Origin: an uncultured Clostridia bacterium
GTDB taxonomy: Bacteria > Bacillota > Clostridia > Oscillospirales > Acutalibacteraceae
DNA: 15,926 bases
Direction of reading: 5' to 3'
Assembly (NCBI GenBank): GCA_944381295.1
Contig: CALWKP010000247.1
Location: 1-15,926 of the forward strand
In this document: one piece after another, positions 7,601-14,269 of the stretch
Numbering within the stretch: the first letter of the stretch is position 1
Layout: the number at the start of each line of letters is the position of its first letter
Position numbers and translations under genes: made by a program
The notes under the pieces: model-generated
Database searches by the model: none
Seen by the model: only the letters and a program-made list of their open reading frames with translations
What the model was told of the DNA's origin: nothing

Positions 7601-7843
7601 ATGGCAGTAAAAATCAGACTGCGCAGGATGGGCGCAAAGAAAACCCCGTTTTATCGTATTGTAGTAGCGGATTCCCGCTTCCCGCGTGATGGCCGCTTTA
7701 TCGAAGAGATCGGTTATTACAACCCGTTGGAAGAGCCGTCCGTTGTCAAGGTTGACCCGGAGAAGGTAAAGAAGTGGCTTGCAAATGGCGCACAGCCGAC
7801 TGATACCGTAAAAGAGCTCTTCAAAAAACACGGCGTACTGTAA
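7601..7843 (+). CDS. rpsP: 30S ribosomal protein S16
   Basis: S16 is a small primary-to-secondary binding protein of the 30S body. The 80 residues are the family's normal size. The start 'MAVKIRLRRMGAKKTPFYRIVV' and 'DGRFIEEIGYYNP' are S16 hallmarks, and the protein ends in 'GAQPTDTVKELFKKHGVL'. A strong GGAGGT (7586-7591) lies 9 bases upstream, as expected for a highly expressed protein. The next gene follows 21 bases later. Confidence 0.98.
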   Translation: MAVKIRLRRMGAKKTPFYRIVVADSRFPRDGRFIEEIGYYNPLEEPSVVKVDPEKVKKWLANGAQPTDTVKELFKKHGVL

Positions 7844-7864
7844 TAACCCGGGAGGGATTAGCCA

Positions 7865-8098
7865 GTGGAAGAGTTGCTCATAACAGTCGCCCGGGGATTG
7901 GTGGAAGATCCAGATTCTGTTCGGGTAGATATTGACCCGCCGGCAGAAGACGGTACCGTAGTTTATCATCTGCATGTGGCGGAAAATGATATGGGTAGGG
8001 TGATTGGCAAGCAGGGACGCATTGCAAAAGCGATCCGTGTTGTTATGCGCGCTGCGGCCACCCGGAATAATGCAAAGGTTTCGGTCGAGATCGATTGA
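7865..8098 (+). CDS. khpA: KH-domain RNA-binding protein KhpA (YlqC)
   Basis: A 77-residue single KH-domain protein, always close to rpsP and rimM in Firmicutes. KhpA pairs with KhpB/Jag and binds RNAs linked to division and cell elongation in streptococci. The GxxG loop is GKQG at 48-51 within 'MGRVIGKQGRIAKAIRVVMR'. The start is GTG at 7865, supported by GGGAGGGA (7850-7857) with 7-base spacing and by the family start 'MEELLITVARGLVEDP'. It is tightly linked to rpsP, and a hairpin terminator lies 54 bases after its stop. Confidence 0.95.
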   Translation: MEELLITVARGLVEDPDSVRVDIDPPAEDGTVVYHLHVAENDMGRVIGKQGRIAKAIRVVMRAAATRNNAKVSVEID

Positions 8099-8152
8099 TT
8101 TGCGGCCTTGGCCTGCACGTGGGAAAGGATAACCACCCACAGAATGCGCTTG

Positions 8153-8181
8153 AGGAGCCTTTTTCGGAAGGCTCCTTTCTT
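8153..8181 (+). terminator. Intrinsic terminator/attenuator between khpA and rimM
   Basis: AGGAGCCTT (8153-8161) and AAGGCTCCT (8168-8176) form a perfect 9-bp stem with loop TTTCGG, followed by TTTCTT. A second small inverted repeat, GTGGG/CCCAC (8119-8123 and 8135-8139), lies upstream. I see no convincing promoter between this hairpin and rimM, so rimM-trmD would depend on readthrough, giving lower expression than rpsP. Confidence 0.75.
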
Positions 8182-8279
8182 ACATCCGGGAAAGTATCTG
8201 GCAATGCCAAAGAAATCACGGCTGTCTTTTGCAAGAGGGATGTCCGCAGAAAGACTGTGAGACAGTTTAGGAGGACCAA

Positions 8280-8795
8280 ATGCTGAAACAATTTTTAGAA
8301 GCGGGGCGGATTGTCGGAACCCATGGGGTAAGAGGAGAGCTTCGCGTAGAGCCTTGGTGCGATTCGGCCGCTTTTTTGGCTGGTTTCCGGACACTTTATT
8401 GGGATCATGGAGCGTCTGCGGTGAAGGTGAAGTCGGCTCGACCGCATAAAAGCCTGTTGCTCCTGACTATTGAGGGATGTGATTCAGCCACAGAGGGTGA
8501 CCTTCTTCGCGGGAAAATTTTGTATTTGAACCGTGATGACGTCAAACTTCCGGAAGGGAAATATTTCATCCAGGATATTATCGGACTTTCGGTGTTGGAT
8601 GCAGATACAGGGAAAAAATACGGCACGCTGACAGAAGTTCTCAAAACTGGTGCAAACGATGTGTATCAGGTGGAGGATGCGGATGGAAAACAGTATCTTG
8701 TCCCGGTCATTCCGGATGTGGTTGTTTCGACGGATGTAGAGGCAGGAGAATTACATATCCGGCCGCTCAGGGGGATTTTTGACGATGAGGATTGA
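8280..8795 (+). CDS. rimM: Ribosome maturation factor RimM
   Basis: RimM binds S19 and helps fold the 30S head (16S rRNA 3' domain). The 171 residues are typical. The N-terminal barrel contains 'EAGRIVGTHGVRGELRVEPW', the classic RimM signature. The C-terminal PRC-barrel part (about 95-168) has 'KYFIQDIIGLSVLD', 'GANDVYQVED' and 'YLVPVIPDVV'. AGGAGG (8269-8274) lies 5 bases upstream. A short hairpin ACTGT/ACAGT (8254-8266) sits directly before this SD. The 3' end overlaps trmD by 11 bases, so the two are translationally coupled. Confidence 0.96.
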   Translation: MLKQFLEAGRIVGTHGVRGELRVEPWCDSAAFLAGFRTLYWDHGASAVKVKSARPHKSLLLLTIEGCDSATEGDLLRGKILYLNRDDVKLPEGKYFIQDIIGLSVLDADTGKKYGTLTEVLKTGANDVYQVEDADGKQYLVPVIPDVVVSTDVEAGELHIRPLRGIFDDED

Positions 8796-9516
8796 CCTGT
8801 TGACACTGTTCCCGGAAATGTGTGAAACGGTGATGGCGGAAAGTATTATCGGCAGGGCGCGAAAAAAAGGCGCATTGCAGGTATGTTGTCACCAGATCCG
8901 AGATTTTGCATTTGACAAGCATAGCCGGGTAGACGATACGCTGTTTGGCGGGGGGATGGGGATGCTGTTGATGGCGGAACCGATTGCGGCATGCATGGAC
9001 GACCTGATAGAGCATTTAGGCCGCAAGCCGCATAGTATTTATATGTCCCCACAAGGCAGCGTGCTGAATCAGGAAAAGGTAAAAGAACTTGCCCAATATG
9101 AGAATCTGATGATTTTGTGCGGGCATTATGAAGGCGTAGACGAGCGCGTATTGGAAGCGTACATTGATGAACAGATCAGCATCGGGGATTATGTTCTGAC
9201 AGGTGGGGAACTCCCTGCGTTGGCGTTGGCTGATGCGGTATCGAGAATGATCCCGGGGGTGCTGTCAGACGATATCTGTTTTGAAGAGGAGAGCCATTTT
9301 GACGGACTGCTGGAATATCCGCAGTATACACGTCCGGCAAACTGGCGCGGGAGAGAAGTACCGGGGCTGCTTTTGACCGGGCATCATGCCAATATTGCGC
9401 GCTGGAGACATGAACAATCTCTGCTACGTACCGCGAAGTGGCGGCCGGATTTGTTAGAAACGGCAAATCTGACAGAAAAAGACCGTCAATTTTTAGAAAA
9501 GATGAGGGGAATATAA
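8785..9516 (+). CDS. trmD: tRNA (guanine-37-N1)-methyltransferase TrmD
   Basis: TrmD transfers methyl from S-adenosylmethionine to N1 of G37 next to the anticodon of tRNAs reading CNN codons, preventing +1 frameshifts. The 243 residues are full length. The trefoil-knot SAM site shows in 'LCGHYEGVDERV' and 'SIGDYVLTGGELPALAL'; the N-terminus has 'MRIDLLTLFPEM', 'RVDDTLFGGGMGML' and 'SPQG'. The C-terminal domain has 'EYPQYTRPANWRG' and 'LLTGHHANIARWR'. ATG 8785 is preferred over TTG 8779; AGGGGGA (8769-8775) is 9 bases upstream. rplS, which usually follows trmD, is absent here. Confidence 0.97.
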   Translation: MRIDLLTLFPEMCETVMAESIIGRARKKGALQVCCHQIRDFAFDKHSRVDDTLFGGGMGMLLMAEPIAACMDDLIEHLGRKPHSIYMSPQGSVLNQEKVKELAQYENLMILCGHYEGVDERVLEAYIDEQISIGDYVLTGGELPALALADAVSRMIPGVLSDDICFEEESHFDGLLEYPQYTRPANWRGREVPGLLLTGHHANIARWRHEQSLLRTAKWRPDLLETANLTEKDRQFLEKMRGI

Positions 9517-9535
9517 AACAAAAAAGAGGGGAATA
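9504..9535 (+). repeat. 10-bp direct repeat at the 3' end of trmD
   Basis: GAGGGGAATA occurs at 9504-9513, spanning the last codons of trmD, and again at 9526-9535, a 22-base period. The second copy may be a small duplication made when DNA downstream of trmD was rearranged. It could equally be a chance repeat in purine-rich sequence. Confidence 0.4.
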
Positions 9536-9684
9536 ATTGTGCAAAACAATCTAAAATGTTTGGTAAATTGCTGATAAAGCGAAAGACATCACAAAAGTTT
9601 TCAACATTATTAGCAAAATGCACAAATGCCCCGCGCGAGAAGATTGTTGGAATAGGGCATCAATCCAAAATTTATGAGAGTTTA

Positions 9685-9712
9685 TTGACGGTGACTGGAA
9701 TTGTGATATACT
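9685..9712 (+). promoter_or_regulatory. Promoter for the HPr gene, with extended -10
   Basis: TTGACG (9685-9690), 16-base spacer, TATACT (9707-9712), preceded by TG at 9704-9705 (TGN extended -10). The predicted transcript has a leader of about 95 bases before the start codon. The rest of 9517-9812 is AT-rich and non-coding. It also holds an ATGCCC/GGGCAT inverted repeat (9626-9631 and 9655-9660). I see no clear catabolite-response (cre) element. Confidence 0.75.
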
Positions 9713-9812
9713 AATAATTGTATTCATTGCAAATATTTATCATGATTGTTTTAAATTGGCAATTTTCGTAGGTGGAACAACGAACTTATGATGGTATAGG
9801 AGTGAATGAAGA

Positions 9813-10076
9813 ATGTGTGTTAAAGAAGTAATCGTTCAGAATCAGGTGGGGCTGCACGCACGTCCGGCTACGTTTTTCATCCAGAAGGCGAATGAATTCA
9901 AGTCGTCGATTTGGGTCGAAAAAGAAGAACGCCGCGTGAATGCGAAGAGTCTGTTGGGTGTGTTGTCTTTGGGGATTGTAGGCGGCACCTCGATCAAGAT
10001 CATCGCAGACGGTACAGATGAGCAGGAAGCAGTCGATAACCTGATCGAATTGGTTCAGTCTGGCTTTGCTGAGTAA
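9813..10076 (+). CDS. ptsH: HPr family phosphocarrier protein
   Basis: HPr carries phosphate from enzyme I to sugar-specific EII proteins in the phosphotransferase system. In Firmicutes HPr phosphorylated at Ser46 is a corepressor with CcpA. The 87 residues are full length. His15 lies in 'GLHARPA' (13-19) and Ser46 in 'NAKSLLGVLSLG' (43-54), so both phosphorylation sites are intact. Because His15 is present this is HPr rather than the regulatory paralogue Crh. AGGAGTG (9798-9804) lies 8 bases upstream. It is a single-gene unit with its own promoter and terminator; the enzyme I gene (ptsI) is not adjacent. Confidence 0.93.
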   Translation: MCVKEVIVQNQVGLHARPATFFIQKANEFKSSIWVEKEERRVNAKSLLGVLSLGIVGGTSIKIIADGTDEQEAVDNLIELVQSGFAE

Positions 10077-10096
10077 TTTGTAACCAAAGTAAAGAC

Positions 10097-10125
10097 AGCA
10101 CCGCTAACACAGCGGTGCTTTTTTT
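10097..10125 (+). terminator. Intrinsic terminator after ptsH
   Basis: AGCACCGCT (10097-10105) and AGCGGTGCT (10111-10119) form a perfect 9-bp stem with a 5-base loop, followed by seven T residues (10119-10125). This is a textbook rho-independent terminator separating ptsH from uvrC. Confidence 0.95.
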
Positions 10126-10163
10126 CTAGCAAGATTTCAAGATCCGGGCAGGAGGGCTGACCA

Positions 10164-12032
10164 GTGGACGGTATGATGGAAGAACGTAATGAACGAATCC
10201 GGCGGCTGCGCGAAAAGGCGATGAAGCTCCCGCTGCATCCGGGGGTGTACCTGATGCGCGATAAGACTGGGAAAATCATTTATATCGGAAAGGCGAAAGC
10301 TCTGAAAAATCGTGTCAGCCAGTATTTCGGTTCAGAAAAGAACCATGAGGAAAAGGTCCGCAAAATGGTGTCGCACGTAGCGGATTTTGAATATATCCTG
10401 ACCGACAGCGAGTTCGAGGCGTTGATCCTGGAATGCAGCCTGATCAAGCAGCATACGCCCAAATACAACATCCTGCTAAAGGACGATAAAGGCTATCGGT
10501 ATATCAAGATCACCAACGGGCCGTGGCCGCGCATTTCTGAGGCTAAGCAGATGTCCGGCTACGCACAGTTTGTGGGGCCATATATGAGTTCCTGGGCAGT
10601 CAAGCAGGCTATCGACGAAGCCCTCAAGATTTTCCGGCTGCCGTCCTGCTCACGGAAATTCCCACAAGACATTGGCAAGGGGCGGCCGTGCCTGAATTAT
10701 TTCATCAAGCAGTGCAGTGCACCCTGTCGAGGGGGCATCAGTGAGGAAGAATACCGGGAAACGGTTGCTGAGGCACTGGAATTTCTGCAGGGTGGCAGTA
10801 CGGCGATGATCCAAAAGCTGACGGAGAAGATGAACGCTGCCGCAGAGCAGATGGAATTTGAAATCGCGGCAAAAATACGCGATAGGATTGCGGCGATCCG
10901 GAAGATGTCGGATCGCCAGAAAGTTGTCATGTCAAAAATCCCGGAGCAGGATGTCATCGCACTGGCGCAAGGTCCGTCAGCAGCGTGCTTTGAGGTGTTC
11001 CGTTTCCGGGATAGCCGCCTGTGCGACCGCGAAACGTTCCTGATGGGGGATATTTCTGGTGCGGCGGCAGCGCGTACAGAATTTTTACAGCAGTATTATT
11101 CGATTCGGGACAGGGTACCGCCGCGTATCCTGTTGGACAGCGAAGCGGCGGACACAGAAGTCCTGGAAGAATGGCTGAGCCAGAAAGCAGGCCGGAAAGT
11201 GACCGTTACAGTGCCGCAGAGAGGGGAACAGGCACAGCTTGTGGAGATGTGCCGGAACAATGCCGCGGAACAGCTGGCCCAGTCCACAGGACGTACCGGG
11301 AGGGAAACGTCTGCGCTGGATGAACTGAGCCGCCTGTTGGGAATGGAACAGCCGCCGCATTATATCGAATCGTATGATATTTCGAACTTGGCTGGCGGCG
11401 AAAATGTGGCGGGAATGGTTGTGTTTGAAAATGGGCGCCCGCTTAAGTCGGCATACCGAAAATTCAAGATCAAGACGGTGGAAGGCCAAGATGACTATGG
11501 CTCCATGCGGGAAGTGATCCGCCGGCGCTTGGCGGAATATGAGGAACAGAAAGATTCCGGGGAAGGGTTTGGCCGGCTTCCGGATTTGATCCTGTTGGAT
11601 GGAGGACGCGGCCATGTGGCAGCTGTGCGCCCGCTGATTGAAGAAGCCGGGCTGCAAATCCCGGTTTATGGGATGGTGAAGGATGATAAACACCGCACGC
11701 GTGCGATTGCCGAAGACGGTGGAGAAATCAGCATCAATGCTGCACGGAGCGCGTTTACGCTGATTTCGACGATTCAGGACGAAGTACACCGTTACGCGAT
11801 CGGATATCACCGTCAGATGCGTAAAAAAAATACGATCTCTTCTACGCTGACATCTATTCCGGGAGTGGGGACAGTGCGCGCACGAAACCTGCTGAAACAT
11901 TTTAAGACAGTAACAGCGATTCGGTCCGCAGACCTGGAGGAATTGGAAAATGCACCGGGAATGACGAAACCAGCAGCCAAATGCGTCTATGAATATTTTC
12001 ACGGCGATGAAAAAAATGACGGGATTGGTTGA
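10164..12032 (+). CDS. uvrC: Excinuclease ABC subunit C
   Basis: UvrC makes both incisions around a bulky DNA lesion once UvrB is loaded. Full length at 622 residues. Domains in order: GIY-YIG nuclease (G27-V-Y and Y40-I-G; 'EALILE' helix) for the 3' cut; a cysteine cluster C162, C176, C184, C188 like the set reported to hold an iron-sulfur cluster in E. coli UvrC; a UVR domain ('MEFEIAAKIRDRIAAIRKM') for UvrB contact; an RNase H-like nuclease ('YDISNLAG', 'LLDGGRGHV'); and tandem helix-hairpin-helix ('IPGVGTVRARNLLKHF'). GTG at 10164 is the start: AGGAGGG (10150-10156) lies 7 bases upstream. I see no promoter in the short gap after the ptsH terminator, so its transcription source is unclear. 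Confidence 0.97.
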   Translation: MDGMMEERNERIRRLREKAMKLPLHPGVYLMRDKTGKIIYIGKAKALKNRVSQYFGSEKNHEEKVRKMVSHVADFEYILTDSEFEALILECSLIKQHTPKYNILLKDDKGYRYIKITNGPWPRISEAKQMSGYAQFVGPYMSSWAVKQAIDEALKIFRLPSCSRKFPQDIGKGRPCLNYFIKQCSAPCRGGISEEEYRETVAEALEFLQGGSTAMIQKLTEKMNAAAEQMEFEIAAKIRDRIAAIRKMSDRQKVVMSKIPEQDVIALAQGPSAACFEVFRFRDSRLCDRETFLMGDISGAAAARTEFLQQYYSIRDRVPPRILLDSEAADTEVLEEWLSQKAGRKVTVTVPQRGEQAQLVEMCRNNAAEQLAQSTGRTGRETSALDELSRLLGMEQPPHYIESYDISNLAGGENVAGMVVFENGRPLKSAYRKFKIKTVEGQDDYGSMREVIRRRLAEYEEQKDSGEGFGRLPDLILLDGGRGHVAAVRPLIEEAGLQIPVYGMVKDDKHRTRAIAEDGGEISINAARSAFTLISTIQDEVHRYAIGYHRQMRKKNTISSTLTSIPGVGTVRARNLLKHFKTVTAIRSADLEELENAPGMTKPAAKCVYEYFHGDEKNDGIG

Positions 12033-12057
12033 CAGTTTGGCTTGTTGATGGGATAAT
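12029..12057 (+). promoter_or_regulatory. Promoter for rsmD-coaD, overlapping uvrC stop
   Basis: TTGACA (12029-12034, perfect -35), 17-base spacer, GATAAT (12052-12057, one mismatch from TATAAT). The -35 box contains the uvrC stop codon (TGA 12030-12032). It lies 30 bases before rsmD, so rsmD-coaD-coiled-coil gene can be transcribed independently of uvrC. Confidence 0.8.
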
Positions 12058-12086
12058 AAGAAAAATGAAATGGGCGGAGGAAGTTT

Positions 12087-12638
12087 ATGCGTGTGATTAC
12101 CGGAGAAGCGCGAGGGAAACGGCTGGCTACGCTGGAAGGCGAACAGGTAAGGCCAACTCCGGACCGGGTAAAAGAAGCGCTTTATAATATTATCCAATTT
12201 GAGGTCGAAGGGCGTACTTTTCTGGATTTGTTTGCGGGGTGCGGACAAATCGGGATTGAGGCGCTGAGCCGTGGGGCGAAACAGGCTGTTTTTGTGGATG
12301 CGTCCAAAGCGTCGGTTGAGGTGACGCAAAAGAATTTAAAGACGGTGGGGTTTGAAGACCGCGCAAAAGTTTATCAGACGGATTCCTTGGTGTTCCTCAG
12401 CCAGAAGCGGGGACCGTTTGATTTGGCTTTTCTGGACCCGCCGTACCGCAGCGGATTGTTGCAGCGGGCGCTGGAATTGCTGCCGGACTGCATGAGCCGA
12501 GGCGGGACAATTATCTGTGAGCACCCGCGTGAGGAAGAACTTCCGGAAGAGGCGGGGGATTTTCGGGCGGTCAGGTCCTATCGTTACGGAAAGATCCTGC
12601 TGACGCTATACCGGCATAAGGATGTGGTGGAAGGATGA
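12087..12638 (+). CDS. rsmD: 16S rRNA (guanine-966-N2)-methyltransferase RsmD
   Basis: RsmD methylates N2 of G966 of 16S rRNA near the P site. The 183 residues are normal. The start 'MRVITGEARGKRL' and 'RPTPDRVKEALYNII' are typical. The SAM-binding motif is 'FLDLFAGCGQIGIEALSRGA' (45-64), with the less usual Cys52 and Gln54 where many have Ser and Ala/Leu. The catalytic motif LDPPY is at 116-120. GGAGG (12076-12080) lies 6 bases upstream. Its stop overlaps the coaD start by four bases (ATGA), the common rsmD-coaD pairing in Firmicutes. Confidence 0.95.
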   Translation: MRVITGEARGKRLATLEGEQVRPTPDRVKEALYNIIQFEVEGRTFLDLFAGCGQIGIEALSRGAKQAVFVDASKASVEVTQKNLKTVGFEDRAKVYQTDSLVFLSQKRGPFDLAFLDPPYRSGLLQRALELLPDCMSRGGTIICEHPREEELPEEAGDFRAVRSYRYGKILLTLYRHKDVVEG

Positions 12639-13129
12639 GGATAGCAATTTGCCCAGGGAGCTTTGACCCAGTGACATTAGGGCATATGGATATCATCACA
12701 AGGGCGCAGAAAGTATTTGATAAAGTGATTGTGGCGGTGCTGATTAACCCCGAAAAGCATACAAGTTTTACGGTAGAAGAGCGCATCGATTTGCTGAACC
12801 GTGCGACGGCCGGGTTGGAAAATGTGGAAGTTGTAGGATTTAACGGTCTGTTGGCGGATTATGCCAGGATGCGGAACGCAGCGGCGATCGTCAAAGGATT
12901 GCGCGCTGTTACGGACTTTGAATATGAGTTCCAGATGGCGTTGATTAATAAGAAGCTGAATCCCGGCTTGGAAACCATGTTCCTGACGACAAGTTCGGAA
13001 AACATGTTTTTAAGTTCGAGTATCGTCAAACAAATTGCCAGTTTTGGCGGGGATATTTCCAATTTTGTTCCGGAATGTATTTTGCAGGATATCCAGGAAA
13101 GATTATGTACAGGAGGTCGTAAGGAATGA
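12635..13129 (+). CDS. coaD: Phosphopantetheine adenylyltransferase (PPAT)
   Basis: CoaD joins 4'-phosphopantetheine and ATP to give dephospho-CoA, the fourth step of coenzyme A synthesis. The 164 residues match the family. The nucleotidyltransferase motif 'PGSFDPVTLGH' (7-17) has T14-x-G16-H17. 'KGLRAVTDFEYEFQMALINKK' and 'LSSSIVKQIASFGGDISNFVP' are further hallmarks (the latter corresponds to the ISST-type motif). ATG at 12635 overlaps the rsmD stop, and its own stop overlaps the next start (ATGA at 13126), so all three genes are coupled. Confidence 0.97.
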   Translation: MRIAICPGSFDPVTLGHMDIITRAQKVFDKVIVAVLINPEKHTSFTVEERIDLLNRATAGLENVEVVGFNGLLADYARMRNAAAIVKGLRAVTDFEYEFQMALINKKLNPGLETMFLTTSSENMFLSSSIVKQIASFGGDISNFVPECILQDIQERLCTGGRKE

Positions 13130-13590
13130 ACACCGAGGAATTGCTGGATGAGTTATATGAAATGGTGGACAGAGCCTGGAATTTGCCGCTGAGCGGCGGC
13201 AGGGCGGTCCTGGACGGTGAAGAAGTCAAACAGATCCTGGATGAAATTCGGGATAGCCTGCCGCAGGAACTCCGCCAGGCGAAAGCGATCGTGGCGGACC
13301 GTGCGCAGATTGTAAGCGATGCAAAACGGGAAGCGGAAACGATCATCCGGGTAGCGGAGGAACGCGCACGGAATATGGTAAACCAGGATGAAATCGTAAA
13401 GCAGGCGCAGGCGCGTGCTAACGACCTGATCACGCAGGCACAGGCAAAATTCCGGGAAATGCGCAGGGCGTCCAACGATTATATTGACGACCTGATGAAG
13501 CGGACGGACGACGCATTGGCGGAAAGTCTGGCAGAATTGCGCAAGACACGGCAAAACATCAAGGCGTCACAGCGCAGCGGAAATCAATAA
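13126..13590 (+). CDS. Coiled-coil protein, DivIVA/ATP-synthase-b-like, unknown function
   Basis: A 154-residue soluble protein with no transmembrane segment. After an N-terminal helix ('NTEELLDELYEMVDRAWNLP') and a Gly-rich turn, residues about 33-148 are one long charged helix rich in Ala, Glu, Arg and Gln ('EAETIIRVAEERARNM', 'AQARANDLITQAQAKFREM'), typical of coiled coils. Similar proteins follow coaD in many Clostridia and tend to be labelled 'ATPase' or V-type ATPase subunit-like, on coil composition rather than a catalytic motif: I see no Walker A or B. It might be a DivIVA/GpsB-like scaffold; that is speculation. AGGAGGT (13111-13117) lies 8 bases upstream. A terminator follows. Confidence 0.85.
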   Translation: MNTEELLDELYEMVDRAWNLPLSGGRAVLDGEEVKQILDEIRDSLPQELRQAKAIVADRAQIVSDAKREAETIIRVAEERARNMVNQDEIVKQAQARANDLITQAQAKFREMRRASNDYIDDLMKRTDDALAESLAELRKTRQNIKASQRSGNQ

Positions 13591-13627
13591 AAATTTTGGA
13601 AATATTATCCAGTTGTGATTTTTGGGC

Positions 13628-13664
13628 AGGGCTCTACCAGATATGGTAGAGTCTTTGTTTTTGT
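13628..13664 (+). terminator. Intrinsic terminator before the dcw cluster
   Basis: GCTCTACCA (13631-13639) pairs with TGGTAGAGT (13644-13652, one G-U pair) around the loop GATA; the stem can be extended by AGG/CTT. It is followed by TTTGTTTTTGTG. It ends the rsmD-coaD-coiled-coil unit and insulates the mraZ promoter. Confidence 0.85.
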
Positions 13665-13730
13665 GTCCAAATATGTGGGAAAAACGGAAAATACGCCCCT
13701 TTTTTGTAGGAATTCTTCCGAAAAAATTAG

Positions 13731-13759
13731 TTGCAATCCTGTTACAAATACGCTATAAT
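13731..13759 (+). promoter_or_regulatory. mraZ promoter (dcw cluster)
   Basis: TTGCAA (13731-13736), 17-base spacer, perfect TATAAT (13754-13759). Transcription would start near 13766, right at the phased repeats described next. It is the only evident promoter for mraZ-rsmH-ftsL and beyond. Confidence 0.85.
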
Positions 13760-13765
13760 TTACTC

Positions 13766-13795
13766 AAAAGTGGTGAAAGGTGGGGGAGAGTGACA
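13766..13795 (+). promoter_or_regulatory. MraZ operator: three 10-bp-phased direct repeats
   Basis: Three consecutive decamers: AAAAGTGGTG (13766-13775), AAAGGTGGGG (13776-13785), GAGAGTGACA (13786-13795). All share the core (A/G)GTG(G/A) at the same offset, one helical turn apart. MraZ is known to bind GTG/TGGG-containing direct repeats upstream of its own gene (E. coli, Mycoplasma) and to regulate the operon. The repeats sit at the predicted transcription start, suited to autorepression. The third copy is weaker. Repeats are seen; binding is inferred. Confidence 0.75.
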
Positions 13796-13826
13796 CTTTA
13801 GCCCAGAATGGGCTCTCGTTCCCTCC
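13782..13826 (+). promoter_or_regulatory. Foldable mraZ leader covering its SD-like sequence
   Basis: AGCCCA (13800-13805) and TGGGCT (13809-13814) form a tight hairpin with a 3-base loop. Around it GAGAG (13786-13790) can pair with CTCTC (13813-13817), and GGG (13783-13785) with CCC (13821-13823). The outer pairing competes for two bases of the inner stem. It would bury the only purine-rich SD-like tract upstream of mraZ. Pairing is read by eye without energy calculation. Confidence 0.4.
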
Positions 13827-13837
13827 GAAAATGCATT

Positions 13838-14257
13838 ATGTTGATCGGTGAATACCAACATAATATTGACCCAAAAGGCAGGGTAATCGTCCCCGCCAAG
13901 TTCCGAGAGGATCTTGGCGAATGTTTTTATGTCACGAAGGGACTGGACGGATGCCTTTTTGTCCTTTCTCCGCGGGAGTGGAAAAGACTGCAGGATAAGG
14001 TGATGGCAATGCCCATCTCCAAGGCGAGAGGGTTGCAGCGATTCTTCTTTTCCGGGGCGGCGGAAGTCGAACCGGACAAGCAGGGACGTATCCTTTTGCC
14101 GCAGCAGCTGCGCGATTACGCACATCTGATCAAAGATGTAACGGTGATCGGCGCTTCCACAAGGGCTGAAATCTGGGATACCTCTCATTGGGAGGAATTC
14201 AATGCCAGCCTGACAGAAGAAACCATTGCCGAAGCAATGGATATGCTGGATCTGTAA
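13838..14257 (+). CDS. mraZ: Transcriptional regulator MraZ
   Basis: MraZ is a DNA-binding protein of the AbrB-like double swapped-hairpin fold that controls the dcw cluster from its first position. The 139 residues are near the usual 143. Two SpoVT/AbrB-like halves are visible: 'GEYQHNIDPKGRVIVPAKFRE' at the start and 'AAEVEPDKQGRILLPQQLRD' in the middle; both have the 'D-x-x-G-R-(V/I)-x-(V/L)P' core. The start 'MLIGEYQH' at 13838 is chosen by family fit. ATG 13808 in frame would add MGSRSLRKCI. Neither has a well-spaced SD: the GGGGGAGAG tract (13782-13790) is 17 bases before 13808 and 47 before 13838, so the start is less certain than the gene. rsmH begins 12 bases after the stop. Confidence 0.95.
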   Translation: MLIGEYQHNIDPKGRVIVPAKFREDLGECFYVTKGLDGCLFVLSPREWKRLQDKVMAMPISKARGLQRFFFSGAAEVEPDKQGRILLPQQLRDYAHLIKDVTVIGASTRAEIWDTSHWEEFNASLTEETIAEAMDMLDL

Positions 14258-14269
14258 GGCGGTGGCAGG

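Noticed and set aside
7478..8140. 220-codon - strand open frame opposite rpsP and khpA
   Set aside because: It covers two certain + strand genes and has no recognisable domain.
8095..8286. 63-codon + strand frame in the khpA-rimM gap
   Set aside because: It reads through an intrinsic terminator hairpin, has no SD, and is not protein-like.
9626..9660. ATGCCC/GGGCAT inverted repeat upstream of the ptsH promoter
   Set aside because: Only 6 bp with a 23-base loop; it could arise by chance, and no regulator site is recognisable.
11085..12329. 414-codon open frame on the - strand opposite uvrC/rsmD
   Set aside because: It lies opposite two clear genes, its composition is that of an antisense shadow, and no start signal or family motif supports it.
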